Shown here: one piece after another, positions 20,993-30,696 of the stretch | Position numbering within the stretch: position 1 is the first letter of the stretch | Layout of the letters: each line of letters starts with the position of its first letter | From: Symbiodinium sp. CCMP2592 | Lineage: Eukaryota; Sar; Dinophyceae; Suessiales; Symbiodiniaceae | DNA: 64,000 nucleotides | Direction of reading: 5' to 3' | NCBI GenBank assembly: GCA_905221615.1 | Contig: CAJNDT010001319.1 | Span: 1-64,000 of the forward strand | Notes under the pieces: model-generated | Seen by the model: the letters and a program-made list of their open reading frames with translations, nothing else | Told to the model about the DNA's origin: nothing | Database searches by the model: none | Program-made: the position numbers and the translations under genes

Positions 20993-23112
20993 CTTCATAA
21001 AATGCTCGTGGATAAGGATTCCAGGTGGTTGTCCTTCATAAAATGCACGTGGATAAGGATACCAAATGGTTTTCCTTCATCAGATGCACGTGGATAAGGA
21101 TTCCAGGTGGTTTTCCTTCATACAAGGCACGTGGATAAGAATTCCAGGTGGTTTTCCTTCATAAAATGCACGTGGATAAGGATTCCAGGTGGTTTTCCTT
21201 CATAAAATGTACGTGGATAAGGATTCCAGGTGGGTTTCTTGATGAAATGCACGTGGATTAGGATTCCAAGTGGTTTTCCTTCATGAAATGCACGTGGATG
21301 AGGATTCCAGGTGGTTTTCCTTCATAAAAGGCACGTGGATAAGGTTTCCAGGTGGTTTCCTTCATAAAAATGCACGTGGATACGGATTCCAGGTGGTTTT
21401 CGTTTATAAAATGCACGTGGCTAAGGATTCCAGGTGGTTTTCTTTCGTAAAATGCACGTGGATAAGGATTCCAGGTGGTTTTCCTTCATAAACTACACAT
21501 GGATAAGGATTCCAGGTGGTTTTCCTTCATAGAATGCACGTGGATAAGGATTCCAAGTGGGTTTCTTGATAAAATGCACGTGGATAAGGATTCCAGCTGG
21601 TTTTCCTACGTAAAATGCACGTGGCTAAGGATATCAAGTGCTTTTCTTTCATCAGATGCACGTGGATAAGGATTCCAGGTGGTCTTCCTTCATAGAAGGC
21701 ACCTGGATAAGGATTCCAGGTGGTTTTCCTTCATAAAATGCACCTGGATAAGGATTCCAGATAGTTTTCGTTCATAAAATGCACGTGGATAAGGATTCCA
21801 GGTGGGTTTCCTTCGTAATATGCACGTGGATAAGGATTCTAGGTGGTTTTCCTTCATAAAATGCACGTGGATAAGGATTCCAGGTGGTTTTCCTTCATAA
21901 ATGCACGCGGCTAAGGATTCCAGGTGTTTTTCCTTCATAAAATGCACCTGGATAAGGATTCCAGTGGTTTTCCTTCATAAAATGCACGTGGATAAGGATT
22001 CCAGGTGGTTTTCCTTCATAAAAGGCACGTGGATAAGGTTTCCAGGTGGTTTTCCTTCATAAAATGCACGTGGATAAGGATTCCAGCTGTTTTTTCTTCA
22101 TAGAATGCACGTGGATAAGGATTCCAAGTGGTTTTCCTTCATAAAATGCACGTGGATAAGGATTCCAGGTGGTTTGCCTTCATACAATGCACGTGGATAA
22201 GGATTCCAGGTGGTTCTTTTTCATAAAATGCACGTGGATAAGGATGCCAGGTGGTGTTCCTTCATAAAATGCACGTGGATAAGGATTCCAGGTGGTGTTC
22301 TTTCATAAAATGCATGTGGATAAGGATTCCAGGTGGTTTTCCTTCATAAAATGCACGTGGATACGGATCAGGTGGGTGGTTTCCTTCGTAAAATGCACGT
22401 GGACAAGGATTGCAGGTGGTTTTCCTTCATAAAATGCACGTGGATAAGGATTCCAGGTGGTTTTCCTTCATAAAATCCACGTGGATAAGGATTCCAGGTG
22501 GTTTTCCTTCATGAAATGCACGTGGATAAGGATTCCAGATGGTTCTCCTTCATAAAATGCACGTGGATAAGGATTCCAGGTGGGTTTTCCTTCATAAAAT
22601 GCACGTGGATAAGGATTTCAGGTGGTTGTTCTTCATAGAATGCACGTCGATAAGGATTCCCGGTGGTTTTCCTTCATAAAATGCACGTGGGTAAGGATTC
22701 CAGGTGGTTTTCCTTCATAAAGTGCACGTGGATGAGGATTTTAGGTGGTTCTTCTTCATAAAATGCCCGTGGATAAGGATTCCAGGTGGTTTTCCTTCAT
22801 AAAGTGTATGTGGATAAGGATTCCAAGTGGTTTTCCTTCATAAAATGCACGTGGATAAGGATTCCAGGTGGTTTTCGTTCATAAAATGCATGTGGATAAA
22901 ATTTCCAAGTGGTTTTCCTTCATAAAATGCACGTGGATAAGGATTCCAAGTGGTTTTCCTTCATAAAATGCACGTGGATAAGGATTCCAGGTGGTTTTCT
23001 TTGAAAAAAATGCATGTGGACAAGGGTTCCAGGTGGTTTGCCTTCATAAAATGCACGTGGATAAGGATTCCCGGTGGTTCTCCTGAATAAAATGCACGTG
23101 GATTAGGATTTC
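20993..23112. repeat. 41-bp minisatellite, array 1
   Basis: About fifty head-to-tail units fill this stretch. The consensus unit contains TTCATAAAATG, then the palindrome CACGTG, then GGATAAGGATTCCAGG and TGGTTTTCC, for a total of 41 bases. Because 41 is not a multiple of three, every frame is visited, and short ORFs with recurring phrases (KCTWIRIPGGF on plus, MHFMKENHLESLSTCIL on minus) appear. They are not called as genes. Single-base variants and small indels are spread through the array. Two larger arrays in the same orientation lie at 47.1 and 56.4 kb. Confidence 0.95.
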
Positions 23113-23498
23113 GTCCGAAACCGTAATTCTTCAGCTCCGGCCTTGCGTTGAAAGGCTTCAACCTTGATATTACCTCCAAATTGTGGTTCTGGGTCTTTTC
23201 CAAACCCCCTTCCAGCCTCCAGATTGAGCTTTTGGCCGTTTCTAGGCCTTTTTCAATTCCCCGAAATGGCTTTTTGGCGTTTCCAGACCCGCTGCAAGTC
23301 CGCAAACTGGGCTCTCTAGCCTTTTTCAAACCTTTTTCAAGCCCCAAATTGGGGGTTTTTTGGCCGTTTCTAAACCCTTTCCAAGCCCTCAAATTGGGCC
23401 TTTTGGCCCTTTTCAAACCCCTTCCAAGACTTCATATTGGGTTTTTGGGCTTGTTCCAGACCCCTTCCAAGCCCCAAATTGGGCTTTCTGGCCCTTTA
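23113..23498. repeat. Second island of 43-47-bp repeats
   Basis: From about 23185 the sequence repeats the pattern TTTCCAGACCCCTTCCAAGC, CAAATTGGG and a T-rich linker, the same family as at 8181-8510. The units are diverged. A minus-strand ORF crossing into the minisatellite is a product of the repeats. The left 70 bases look unique and hold nothing recognisable. Confidence 0.75.
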
Positions 23499-23866
23499 AT
23501 GCTGCGACGCACCATGCTGGAAGACCTCACGTGGCCTCAGCACTGCTATTGGCTGGAGCCACTCTTCAGGTTTTGTGTGTTTAGGGAAAAGTGGTTGTAT
23601 GTAGGTCTGCTGACTTGGTAATTTTGTTTGCTGAACGTCTGTGCAGGCCGTGATGGATTTTGCGCTGAGCGGCATTCCCATGTTTTGTTCCTGGGCTTGC
23701 ATGCATACAGGCATGCGTCTCGTCGCAGCGGTGTTTGGGCTTTCGAGTGCTATATACTCATGGCCGTCTAGCTTTTGCTCTGTGGTGGCTGCTGACGTGC
23801 AGGAGCGCTTTCGCTTTTCTTGGCATCAGCTGCAGCGGATCGTCTGCACTCCGCCTGGCTGCTGTT
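23499..23866. repeat. Direct repeat, right copy, flanking minisatellite array 1
   Basis: This is the counterpart of 20633-20992. It differs by substitutions and a short extra segment near 23630. It is followed by about 250 bases of unique sequence before the ankyrin gene at 24116, in which no gene was seen. Confidence 0.9.
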
Positions 23867-24115
23867 CGCTCCGGCTTGTTAAAGAAGTGGCGGTCGACCG
23901 AGCCTGACTTTAAGTGGCGTCTACATTGGACTGGCTGACTGTGTTGCGTGTCTCCCTTGCTGATTTTCTGGTCGCTCTTTTAACCGTGCATGACATTTTC
24001 TGGGAGGCACGGTCGATTGATTCGTGGACAGCATCGGCTTTCAGTTTTCTCCGCTCATGTGAGACTCACAATCTCGGGAGTTCTCCATGCCGTCGGCGTT
24101 TTCTTGGTCTGTGAG

Positions 24116-24967
24116 TTATTCTGAATCGCTGGAGTCTGAGTTCGCGGCCTGTATCGAGTTAGCGTAGAATACCAGCTCGCGTATGGTGGCCCCACACAGG
24201 GCGACGGTCTTTGGCGTGATTCCGTCGTTGTTCTCGGCCTCGAGGTTGGCTTGGTATTCCAGCAAGGTGAGGACCGGGTCTCTGTAGGCTTGGTCGCACG
24301 CGAAGTGCAGCGCTGTGTTGCCTTCCGGATCGCGATCGTCTACCCGCGCTCTTGCTTCTAGTAGTATGAACATGATGTCCCAGCGCTGTGCCATGGCTGC
24401 TTCGTGCAGGGGCGTGTAGTCGTCGCCTGGCTGCGGGTGTGGCGACGCCCTTGCGGCCAGCAGCATTGTTGCTACTTCGAAGTTGTCGTTTTGGACTGCC
24501 TCTAGCAGAGCCTGGTCGTTGGCCCGTCGTGTGACATCCGCTCCCGCTTCCAGGAGAAGCTTGACGATGTCGGAGTTGTTCTTGTGGGCTGCGAGCAGCA
24601 GAGCATTCGTGTGGTAGCAGGAGGCGTCGGGGTGCTGCGGTCGGCGGAGGATGGCTTCGACTTCTGTGATATCTTCTTCCTCGATCGCGTCCAGTAGCTC
24701 CGTCTCGGCCTTCGGGTTGATGTCGACGTATGGAAGTAGGATTAGGAACAGTTCCTTGACGTCGGAATCCAGGAGATGCTCGTCGCGAAGCTCGGCGGAG
24801 TTGCTCTGGCGAAGTAGCCGCTGCTGAAATCGGTTTGCCTTGATCTTCGGTTGCAGCTGCGTGGCGACGTCTCGGACCTGGCGGTGTCCTTCTCCCAACT
24901 CTACGTCGGCAATCTTCTCGCCGCTTGCTGTCATGTATACCGGTACAGTCCTCCTCGAGAGCTCCAT
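24116..24967 (-). CDS. Ubiquitin-like/ankyrin-repeat protein, group A copy 1
   Basis: This is a single-exon gene of 283 residues. The start (MELSRRTVPVYM) was chosen because it aligns residue for residue with the starts of paralogues at 52795 and 63768. Residues ~10-70 resemble a ubiquitin-like fold: a strand-turn with SGEK, a helix, then FQQRLLRQ in the place of ubiquitin's QQRLIF. A hinge with AILRRPQHPDAS is shared by all group A members. About five ankyrin repeats follow (for example TPLHEAA and TALHFAC with LLEAGADV loops), ending in a Ser/Asp tail. Ankyrin repeats bind proteins, so a scaffold or adaptor role is plausible but not shown. It is more diverged than the other two group A copies. 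Confidence 0.85.
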   Translation of the reverse strand: MELSRRTVPVYMTASGEKIADVELGEGHRQVRDVATQLQPKIKANRFQQRLLRQSNSAELRDEHLLDSDVKELFLILLPYVDINPKAETELLDAIEEEDITEVEAILRRPQHPDASCYHTNALLLAAHKNNSDIVKLLLEAGADVTRRANDQALLEAVQNDNFEVATMLLAARASPHPQPGDDYTPLHEAAMAQRWDIMFILLEARARVDDRDPEGNTALHFACDQAYRDPVLTLLEYQANLEAENNDGITPKTVALCGATIRELVFYANSIQAANSDSSDSE

Positions 24968-25828
24968 CAGGGCGACGGTCTTGTGCCGGGGTGCTGTGCA
25001 GGACATCTGCAATTGTTCGATCTGAAAATGCGGCGACAGTTGGGTTGTGTTGTTGCTGGGGGGCTCAGTGTGTGCCGGTGCTGCAGCAAGCCTAGCTGAC
25101 AAACATGCCGAGCAACGACTCTATATGGTGAGAGTGTGCAAGCAGCGTGACATGCACGCTCACATCGTTTTTTCATATGTTTCCGAGAACTTTGGCTGGC
25201 ATGTTCTGAATGACGAATGCGCTGCCTCGGGCGTTAACCGTGCTGCAACGGGGTCGTGTGTGGGGGGGGGGGGGGTGCCTGTACGTGATCTGTTGCAAGC
25301 AGTCGACATAGTCACGGACCGGGGTTGTCAGAGTCATTTGACACCGTGTTGCAGGTTAATCCTCGCGGTTGAATGCCTTCCGGCTTCACTCGTCGACCTG
25401 CCAGGACAGGCCGGGAAGAGGGTCAGATTTGTTTCGTGAATGGCGCTGCCACAATAAGGTGGGTTGTTCCTCCGCTGTCGTCGAGCAGGCTGCGAGTGGG
25501 AGCTATGCTGATGGCAGACGTGCTGGTGGCACTGGTGTGTTTACCTCCCCGCTACGTGCCAGAGAAACGTCGGCTTGATGCGAGTGAAAGCTTGATGTTT
25601 GAAAGGGTTACGACGAGCGCAGCATGTCCTTGTCGCAAAGCAGTAGTTGTTGGGTGCTTGCTGGACTTATTCTGGCTTGCGGGCTTCAAGTTTCTGCCGG
25701 TGCGGCCAAGTGCTACTGTTCCTGTTCGTATATGATGGTTCATTGCAGGACTTTCTTGGTTTACTATAGCCACGAGCAAGAGCCGTTGCATGTGCTGGGC
25801 TTGTCTTCGTATGACACAGCCTGTAAGC
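24968..25828. other. Intergenic stretch with a G homopolymer
   Basis: No gene is supported. ORFs here are short and lack recognisable features. A run of about 15 G occurs near 25261-25275. A CGCATTTTCAG sequence about 60 bases upstream of the ankyrin start is too weak to call a spliced-leader relict. Confidence 0.5.
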
Positions 25829-26680
25829 TCAAGTCTGGTCTTGACTTGCGTCGCTTTGTCCGTGGTTCTCTGCATCGGTGTCTGTGTCTGTGGCTGAGTT
25901 TGTCGTTGCAGCCACTTTGGGTCGGCAGTTGAAGCAGTGTGGGTCTCGAGCGTCGGCCACTCGCCTGCGTTTGGCCGTTAGCATGAACTCGCACATGCTG
26001 CGTTGGCCACGCGGGCGCGGCTTGCCGCAGACGCTGCTCCAGCCGCTCGCACTGCGAACCGCGAAGACGGCTGCGTCCCAGTTCTTGCACACGGCGCTCA
26101 TGGAGCGCCAGACCGGCGGCAGGACGGTGCCATGTACCCGCAGCTTTGCGTAGGAGCAGGGCAGGGGCGGCACATAGTCCTCGTCCACGTCGGAGTCGTC
26201 GTTCTCGGGCAGCAAGGCTGGAGGTAGAAAACTGATGTCGAGCACGAACTGCTGTGGTCGCCAGAGATCTATCGGCTGTTTCCTCCTGCTGCCGCATGTC
26301 CCTTGTTGCCAATCATACATTATGGTCAGCAGCCTGATGTCGTAGTTCGGATGGCTGTTTGGAGGCACTGCCAAGCTTACCATGGCGGCAGGATCCAGGA
26401 AGCAGCACGCGAAAGAGAATAGTTCCGGGTAGTTGCCCGCGGAGCGTGCGATTTTCAGCGGATCCTTTTCGACTCTACCTTTTTCCGTGACGAACTCTGA
26501 TCCGCGCCAGCGCTTGTGGTGCCGCAGTAGCTCTAGTGCGAGGTGCTCAGCGGTCCGCTCCACATCTGTGCCGAGTGGCGCTTGGTGGCGGTCTGCTGGA
26601 CCTGTTTTGATCAGTGGCTGGTTGTGGAGGTGCTCGAGGATCGTCGCGGCTGCAGTAGCAGTGAGCGACGCGGGCGCCAT
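25829..26680 (-). CDS. Unrecognised protein, 283 residues
   Basis: This is an open single-exon frame from ATG 26680. The sequence looks like a real soluble protein: mixed helices, an acidic stretch (NDDSDVDEDYV), a segment PPVWRSMSAVCKNWDAAVF that loosely resembles the end of an F-box, a basic Cys/His-containing part (CEFMLTAKRRR, then DPHCFNC), and a polar Asp/Thr tail. No family was recognised and the F-box idea is tentative. It lies between the group A ankyrin gene and a probable terminal exon, on the same strand as all neighbours. Confidence 0.6.
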   Translation of the reverse strand: MAPASLTATAAATILEHLHNQPLIKTGPADRHQAPLGTDVERTAEHLALELLRHHKRWRGSEFVTEKGRVEKDPLKIARSAGNYPELFSFACCFLDPAAMVSLAVPPNSHPNYDIRLLTIMYDWQQGTCGSRRKQPIDLWRPQQFVLDISFLPPALLPENDDSDVDEDYVPPLPCSYAKLRVHGTVLPPVWRSMSAVCKNWDAAVFAVRSASGWSSVCGKPRPRGQRSMCEFMLTAKRRRVADARDPHCFNCRPKVAATTNSATDTDTDAENHGQSDASQDQT

Positions 26681-26946
26681 CTTCTTGCTTAGTTACACTT
26701 CCTCGTTCTTCGTGTGGACGCAGAGGGCTGGAGGCGCCGGCTTGTGCAGCTTGTCTCGAGCAGCAATTGCAGACAGGATATGTTTTCAGAGTCGCATGCG
26801 GCAATGGCCTGTCTGCGCAGTGGTTACCCGTCGCTTGCAGTTTGTTTCCTTTCTTGCTCGCTCTCCAGTAAAGGAAGGCTTCCGTTCCTGCTCTCTGCTT
26901 TCTAGATAAGCGAGCTGGTTCTCGCAGGGAGTCTGCATTCTTTAGA

Positions 26947-27216
26947 CTAGAGGGTGATGTCGTCTGGTGCCTCTTCTGTCGTTTGGTCGTACAGCGGGCG
27001 CTGCATCAGGTGGTGTCGTCTTTGCCGAATGTCAGCTGCTACGGTGTCGAGGTGTCTTGCGAGGGTGCCGTTCGAGTTGCGGGTTTCGTTGCTTTTCAGG
27101 AGTTTCCACAGTAGTTCTTTGGTTAGTCCTGCGATGGTATCTTGCTTTTCCTGCTGGTTGTCTCTGATGCTTCTGCGTTGGTTTCTTGCTTGAGTATCGT
27201 TTGCTTCGCTGGGGGC
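26947..27216 (-). CDS. Probable terminal exon of an unrecognised gene
   Basis: An open stretch of 89 codons ends at TAG 26949-26947. It has no early ATG but is preceded by a good acceptor (CCTCCAG) at 27217, and an in-frame stop lies just upstream of that. The encoded segment is strongly helical and charged (KELLWKLLKSNETRNSN, LDTVAADIRQRRHHLMQ) and ends in the acidic EEAPDDITL. The composition looks like coding sequence rather than chance. The upstream exon was not identified; the broken ankyrin gene at 28-29 kb is one candidate source. Confidence 0.4.
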   Translation of the reverse strand, partial: APSEANDTQARNQRRSIRDNQQEKQDTIAGLTKELLWKLLKSNETRNSNGTLARHLDTVAADIRQRRHHLMQRPLYDQTTEEAPDDITL

Positions 27217-28100
27217 CTGGAGGCTGTGTTGTCAGCTTGTGAGCATGGTCTCATCGGTGGTGGTTGCTGGAACTCGTTTGTGAGTTGCTTGCAGCCGTTG
27301 CGTGAAGCGTGTAATCTTTTCTTTGTCTCGCTCTAGCATTGTTGTGGCTCGTTGCGGTGCTTTGTTTCGGTGTCGATTGGTCTGCGTACATATTCTAGCA
27401 CATATATATATATATATATATATGTATATGCATGTACACAATGTTCTATGTTTCTTGTTATTGTTGTCTGCGTGTATGTCTATGTTCTGCATGTTATGCA
27501 AGTTGTCATGTATCGTTTGTCCTGTGTGTTGACGGCATTCCTGGCTACGAGGCCGTGCCCCGGTGTCTGCCTTGCTGTCATGACCGGGGGGCCGTGTGCG
27601 AGCATTGTTTTTTTTTCCGCTGTCGCCCCTGTCCTGTTGGACTGTAATTCAGTAGGAAGTTTCAGTCTGCGCCTGGTCTTTTCTCGTTGGCCATCTTCGG
27701 TGCCGGTCGGTTGAGGAGGTCCGCCTTTGCTTGGATCGCTGTGTCTGGTGAGATGTTCTGCGGGGGAATGGCCGATGCTTTTCGTCCGCATTTCCTTGCG
27801 AACAAAAAAATACCCCTGCCCGGCGACCCCCCCCCAGCATGCTTCTCTCTTTCCGGCGCTGTGCCTGTGGCGTAGGGGGAGCGGAGGAGATCTTGTGGCG
27901 CACAATCGTGTGTGCCTTTATTGCTTTGGCTATCTCTTATTGGCACATCGCCCGCAGCAGGTTTTTCCCCCCGAGGTTTGGCTTTGGCATGCAGTGCAGC
28001 CGCTCCGCGTGTCGTGCTTGTTTTTGGCAGGCACTCTTGACCAGAGGGCTCGGCGGGGAAAGCCGTAGAAGTTCGGGTCGGGCTCGGGCCTCAGCAGCTG
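27217..28100. other. Intergenic stretch with a TA microsatellite
   Basis: This contains a (TA)n run at about 27402-27422 with a following TATATGCATGTA, and a C run near 27826-27836. No gene is supported. Some ankyrin-like reading (VAQLLRPEPDPNF on minus, near 28090) belongs to the pseudogene to the right. Confidence 0.5.
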
Positions 28101-29250
28101 TGCGACCCCGGTGTTGTTTCCTTGAGATGTTGCTGGCACAGGGCGCTGCCCGCCCACTTTATCCCTCGGTGAATGTGCGTGTTTGTTTGCCTTGTGAACA
28201 GGAGCACTGCCACGGCTTCTGTGTGTCCTTCTTTTGCGGCATACCATAGCGCGGTTCCGTCGGCTGTTGTCGCCGCAGCATTTATGGTCTCTGGCTTCGA
28301 GCAAAGCTGTCACGGCCGTCTAGATAGTTTGCGGTGCTTCCGCACCCCTTGCAGTTGTTTTCATGTCCGAGGTTGTGTCCTCATGTTGAATGAGTGCTAA
28401 AATCACAACAAAAAACTACGCCGGCTCGAAGTAGCAAGGTTGCAACTCTTTGCTGTTTGCGGTGCAGGCTGGCGACCATTGGGTGTTTCGGTCGTGTGGT
28501 TATCGCGCGCTTCGAGGCTTGGCGGCGGGCTCGGATCAGCAGTGTCGGCGTGTTGTCTTGTGCTCTTCCAGCTGCCTCGATTAGGCGTCCTCGTCGCGGC
28601 GGTTTGTGTTTCTCTAGCTCGGCACGTGCGGCGTAGCAGCGCTTTTTACTGCAGGTGTACTGCTTTTCCTGCTGCCGCACAAGCGCTATGTTGTTGGCCC
28701 TGTGCATGCATGTCGGCACGGCTTCGAGCAGAGCTCGATGATGGATTCGTGGTCTTCTCGAGCCGCTAAGCTCCCCTGCGACAGAACGCGGTTTTCGATT
28801 CGATCTGAGTGCGCGCCTCTCGTCGTCGCTGTCGTCTTTCTTGGTGGCTGTCGTTTCCCTGGCAAGACCGGTGGCCAAATAAGAAAAAAGGGAACTTTTC
28901 TACGTCTTGTGGTCGGTGTAGAATCTCTAGCACTTCTTTTTCTCTTCCCAGTCCCGCGCGGGGCATCAACTACTCGAGCACGTTGTCCCGCGTGGCGGAA
29001 TGTAGCTACGCAGCATGAGCTGGGGAGCTCTGCCGGAAAGCTTTCGTTTGTGGTCTTGCAGGGTGTGGGTGCCGTTGAAGAGTCTCTGTCGGAATCGCGG
29101 CATCCCGTGTGTGACTTGCAACTGTTGCTTCAGGTAGCCAGCGGTTGCATGCTCAGGAAGTTCCGGTAGGTCGGAAAGCTCTTCTCCGGACAAGGTGTAG
29201 ATGCGCAGGGATCTCGCAGGTTCTCCGCTCCTGGGCGGCTGCTTGGCCAT
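28000..29250 (-). pseudogene. Broken ubiquitin-like/ankyrin-repeat gene
   Basis: From ATG 29250 the minus strand encodes a clear ubiquitin-like domain (IYTLSGEELSDL, then HGMPRFRQRLFNGTHTL), but the frame stops at 28966. In other frames downstream there are matching family pieces: REKEVLEILHRPQ near 28930, equivalent to the AILRRPQ hinge of group A, and near 28290-28170 an ankyrin repeat split by a frameshift (VTALLEARDHK, then DGTALWYAAKEGHTEAVAVLL). At least two frame changes separate these pieces, and no intron arrangement that restores the frame was found, so it is called a pseudogene. A spliced version with unrecognised introns remains possible. Confidence 0.6.
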
Positions 29251-29615
29251 GCTTGTCTGATGGCTTTGCCGGAGACTGGATCGGTGCATTTCTGTTTGTT
29301 TTTGAGCCGGAGTGCTGCGCAGGGTGGTGTTGTTGGCTGCATTTTGCAGTTGTGCAGGCGGTGTGGCGTGGAGTGGGTGGCCTGGACATATCTGGTCGGT
29401 GTTACGTCGGTCGGGTCTTTTTCGTCGCATCCTTTTGTTGAGAAGCTTTCGTTGCAATTGTTCTTGATGTGTTTTTGTTCGAACCGCCGATTGCCGCTTG
29501 CGCTCTATTTTCGTCTTGCTGACGGCCTGGGCCACATTCTGTATTCTGGCTCGCAGGTTTCTGCGAGGCAGCTCGTGTGGCCCGGACTTGAAGCTCTAGG
29601 ACTGGGACTATTCGG

Positions 29616-30212
29616 TCACGGGCCGGTGGCTTGCTCAGAAGTGCGGACGACATGCACGTGCACGGTGTCCTTGTTGAAACTGCACTCCAAGAGGTCCTCC
29701 CAGCTCCAGGTGTCCGTGATCAGGTCGTTGCCCACGACCAGTTTTGTCGTATCCAGGCAGATCGGCCCGATGCGACTGCTGTCCAAGTCATGGAGCAGGA
29801 CTTCTCTGGGGTTTCTGTGCGTTAGTACTTCTGCAGGCAAGGGCTTGCTCGTCTTCTTCCGTCTATCACGTAGCTCGTGCAGGGTGAGAAATCGATCTGG
29901 GTTGTTCCCTTCGTGTAACGTGGTTAGCCATGCTTCGCGGAACGACCCGCAGTCAAGCTGGCTGAATGGGTAGGGCCTCGAGGTGTGAATTTCCTCGCCG
30001 TCCATATTCATGTACTTCACAATTATGTTCGACAGACGTTTGTTGTGCGCATTCTGGATGTCCATTTCTTTGTTCCATGCCTCTCTTTCGCGCGCGTTTT
30101 CCTCGGCTTCCCGCTGCATTTCTGTGTGCATCCAGTCGCAATCGTCGAACTCGTTCCCACCGTCGATCGAGGGGCTCGGGGCCTGGATGTATTCGTCCAC
30201 GTCGTCCAACAT
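29616..30212 (-). CDS. Unrecognised acidic protein, 198 residues
   Basis: The frame is open further upstream to 30320, but the first ATG giving a sensible start is 30212 (MLDDVDEYIQ). The N-terminal half is acidic and helical with EMQREAEENAREREAW, a likely short coiled coil. The C-terminal half is globular (CLDTTKLVVGNDLI, SWEDLLECSF). No family was recognised. It is a single exon on the common strand. Confidence 0.55.
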   Translation of the reverse strand: MLDDVDEYIQAPSPSIDGGNEFDDCDWMHTEMQREAEENAREREAWNKEMDIQNAHNKRLSNIIVKYMNMDGEEIHTSRPYPFSQLDCGSFREAWLTTLHEGNNPDRFLTLHELRDRRKKTSKPLPAEVLTHRNPREVLLHDLDSSRIGPICLDTTKLVVGNDLITDTWSWEDLLECSFNKDTVHVHVVRTSEQATGP

Positions 30213-30696
30213 CGTTTTCGCGCCAGCTGACCTTAGAAGCACGGCTGAGGGATTTCTCTCGGAGACTGCTTGCGACTTTAATGGCGAAGGCTTTCGTGGC
30301 TGAGGCTCGTGCCGGACCACAGTCGGGGGACGTTTGTTGGAGCTGGATAGTAGGTCGAGGCTGAGTGTGCTGCGGCGGCGGCGTTGAGGGGTGTGTTGTC
30401 ACAGGACGTTGTGCTGTGCACCTTCACGGGGCTACCCGGTCGGCAACGGTTTCGGCTTGAAGCACTGCTGGATTGCAGAATGGGTTTGGCTCCTTGATCA
30501 CAGCTTCGCACGGCATCTGCGGCATTTTGCTCGCTCGTTGCGACACTCGGGGATCTGCTGTCTGGCGGCGAACCATGCCGCATGGGCAGGCTGATGAAGT
30601 GAAACTCGTCATCTCGCGGCTCGGATACCGGAACTGCTGAAGCCTTGCAACTGGTGTGTGTGTGTGTGTGTGCCTAGTCTTCTGAGGGTTTACTGA

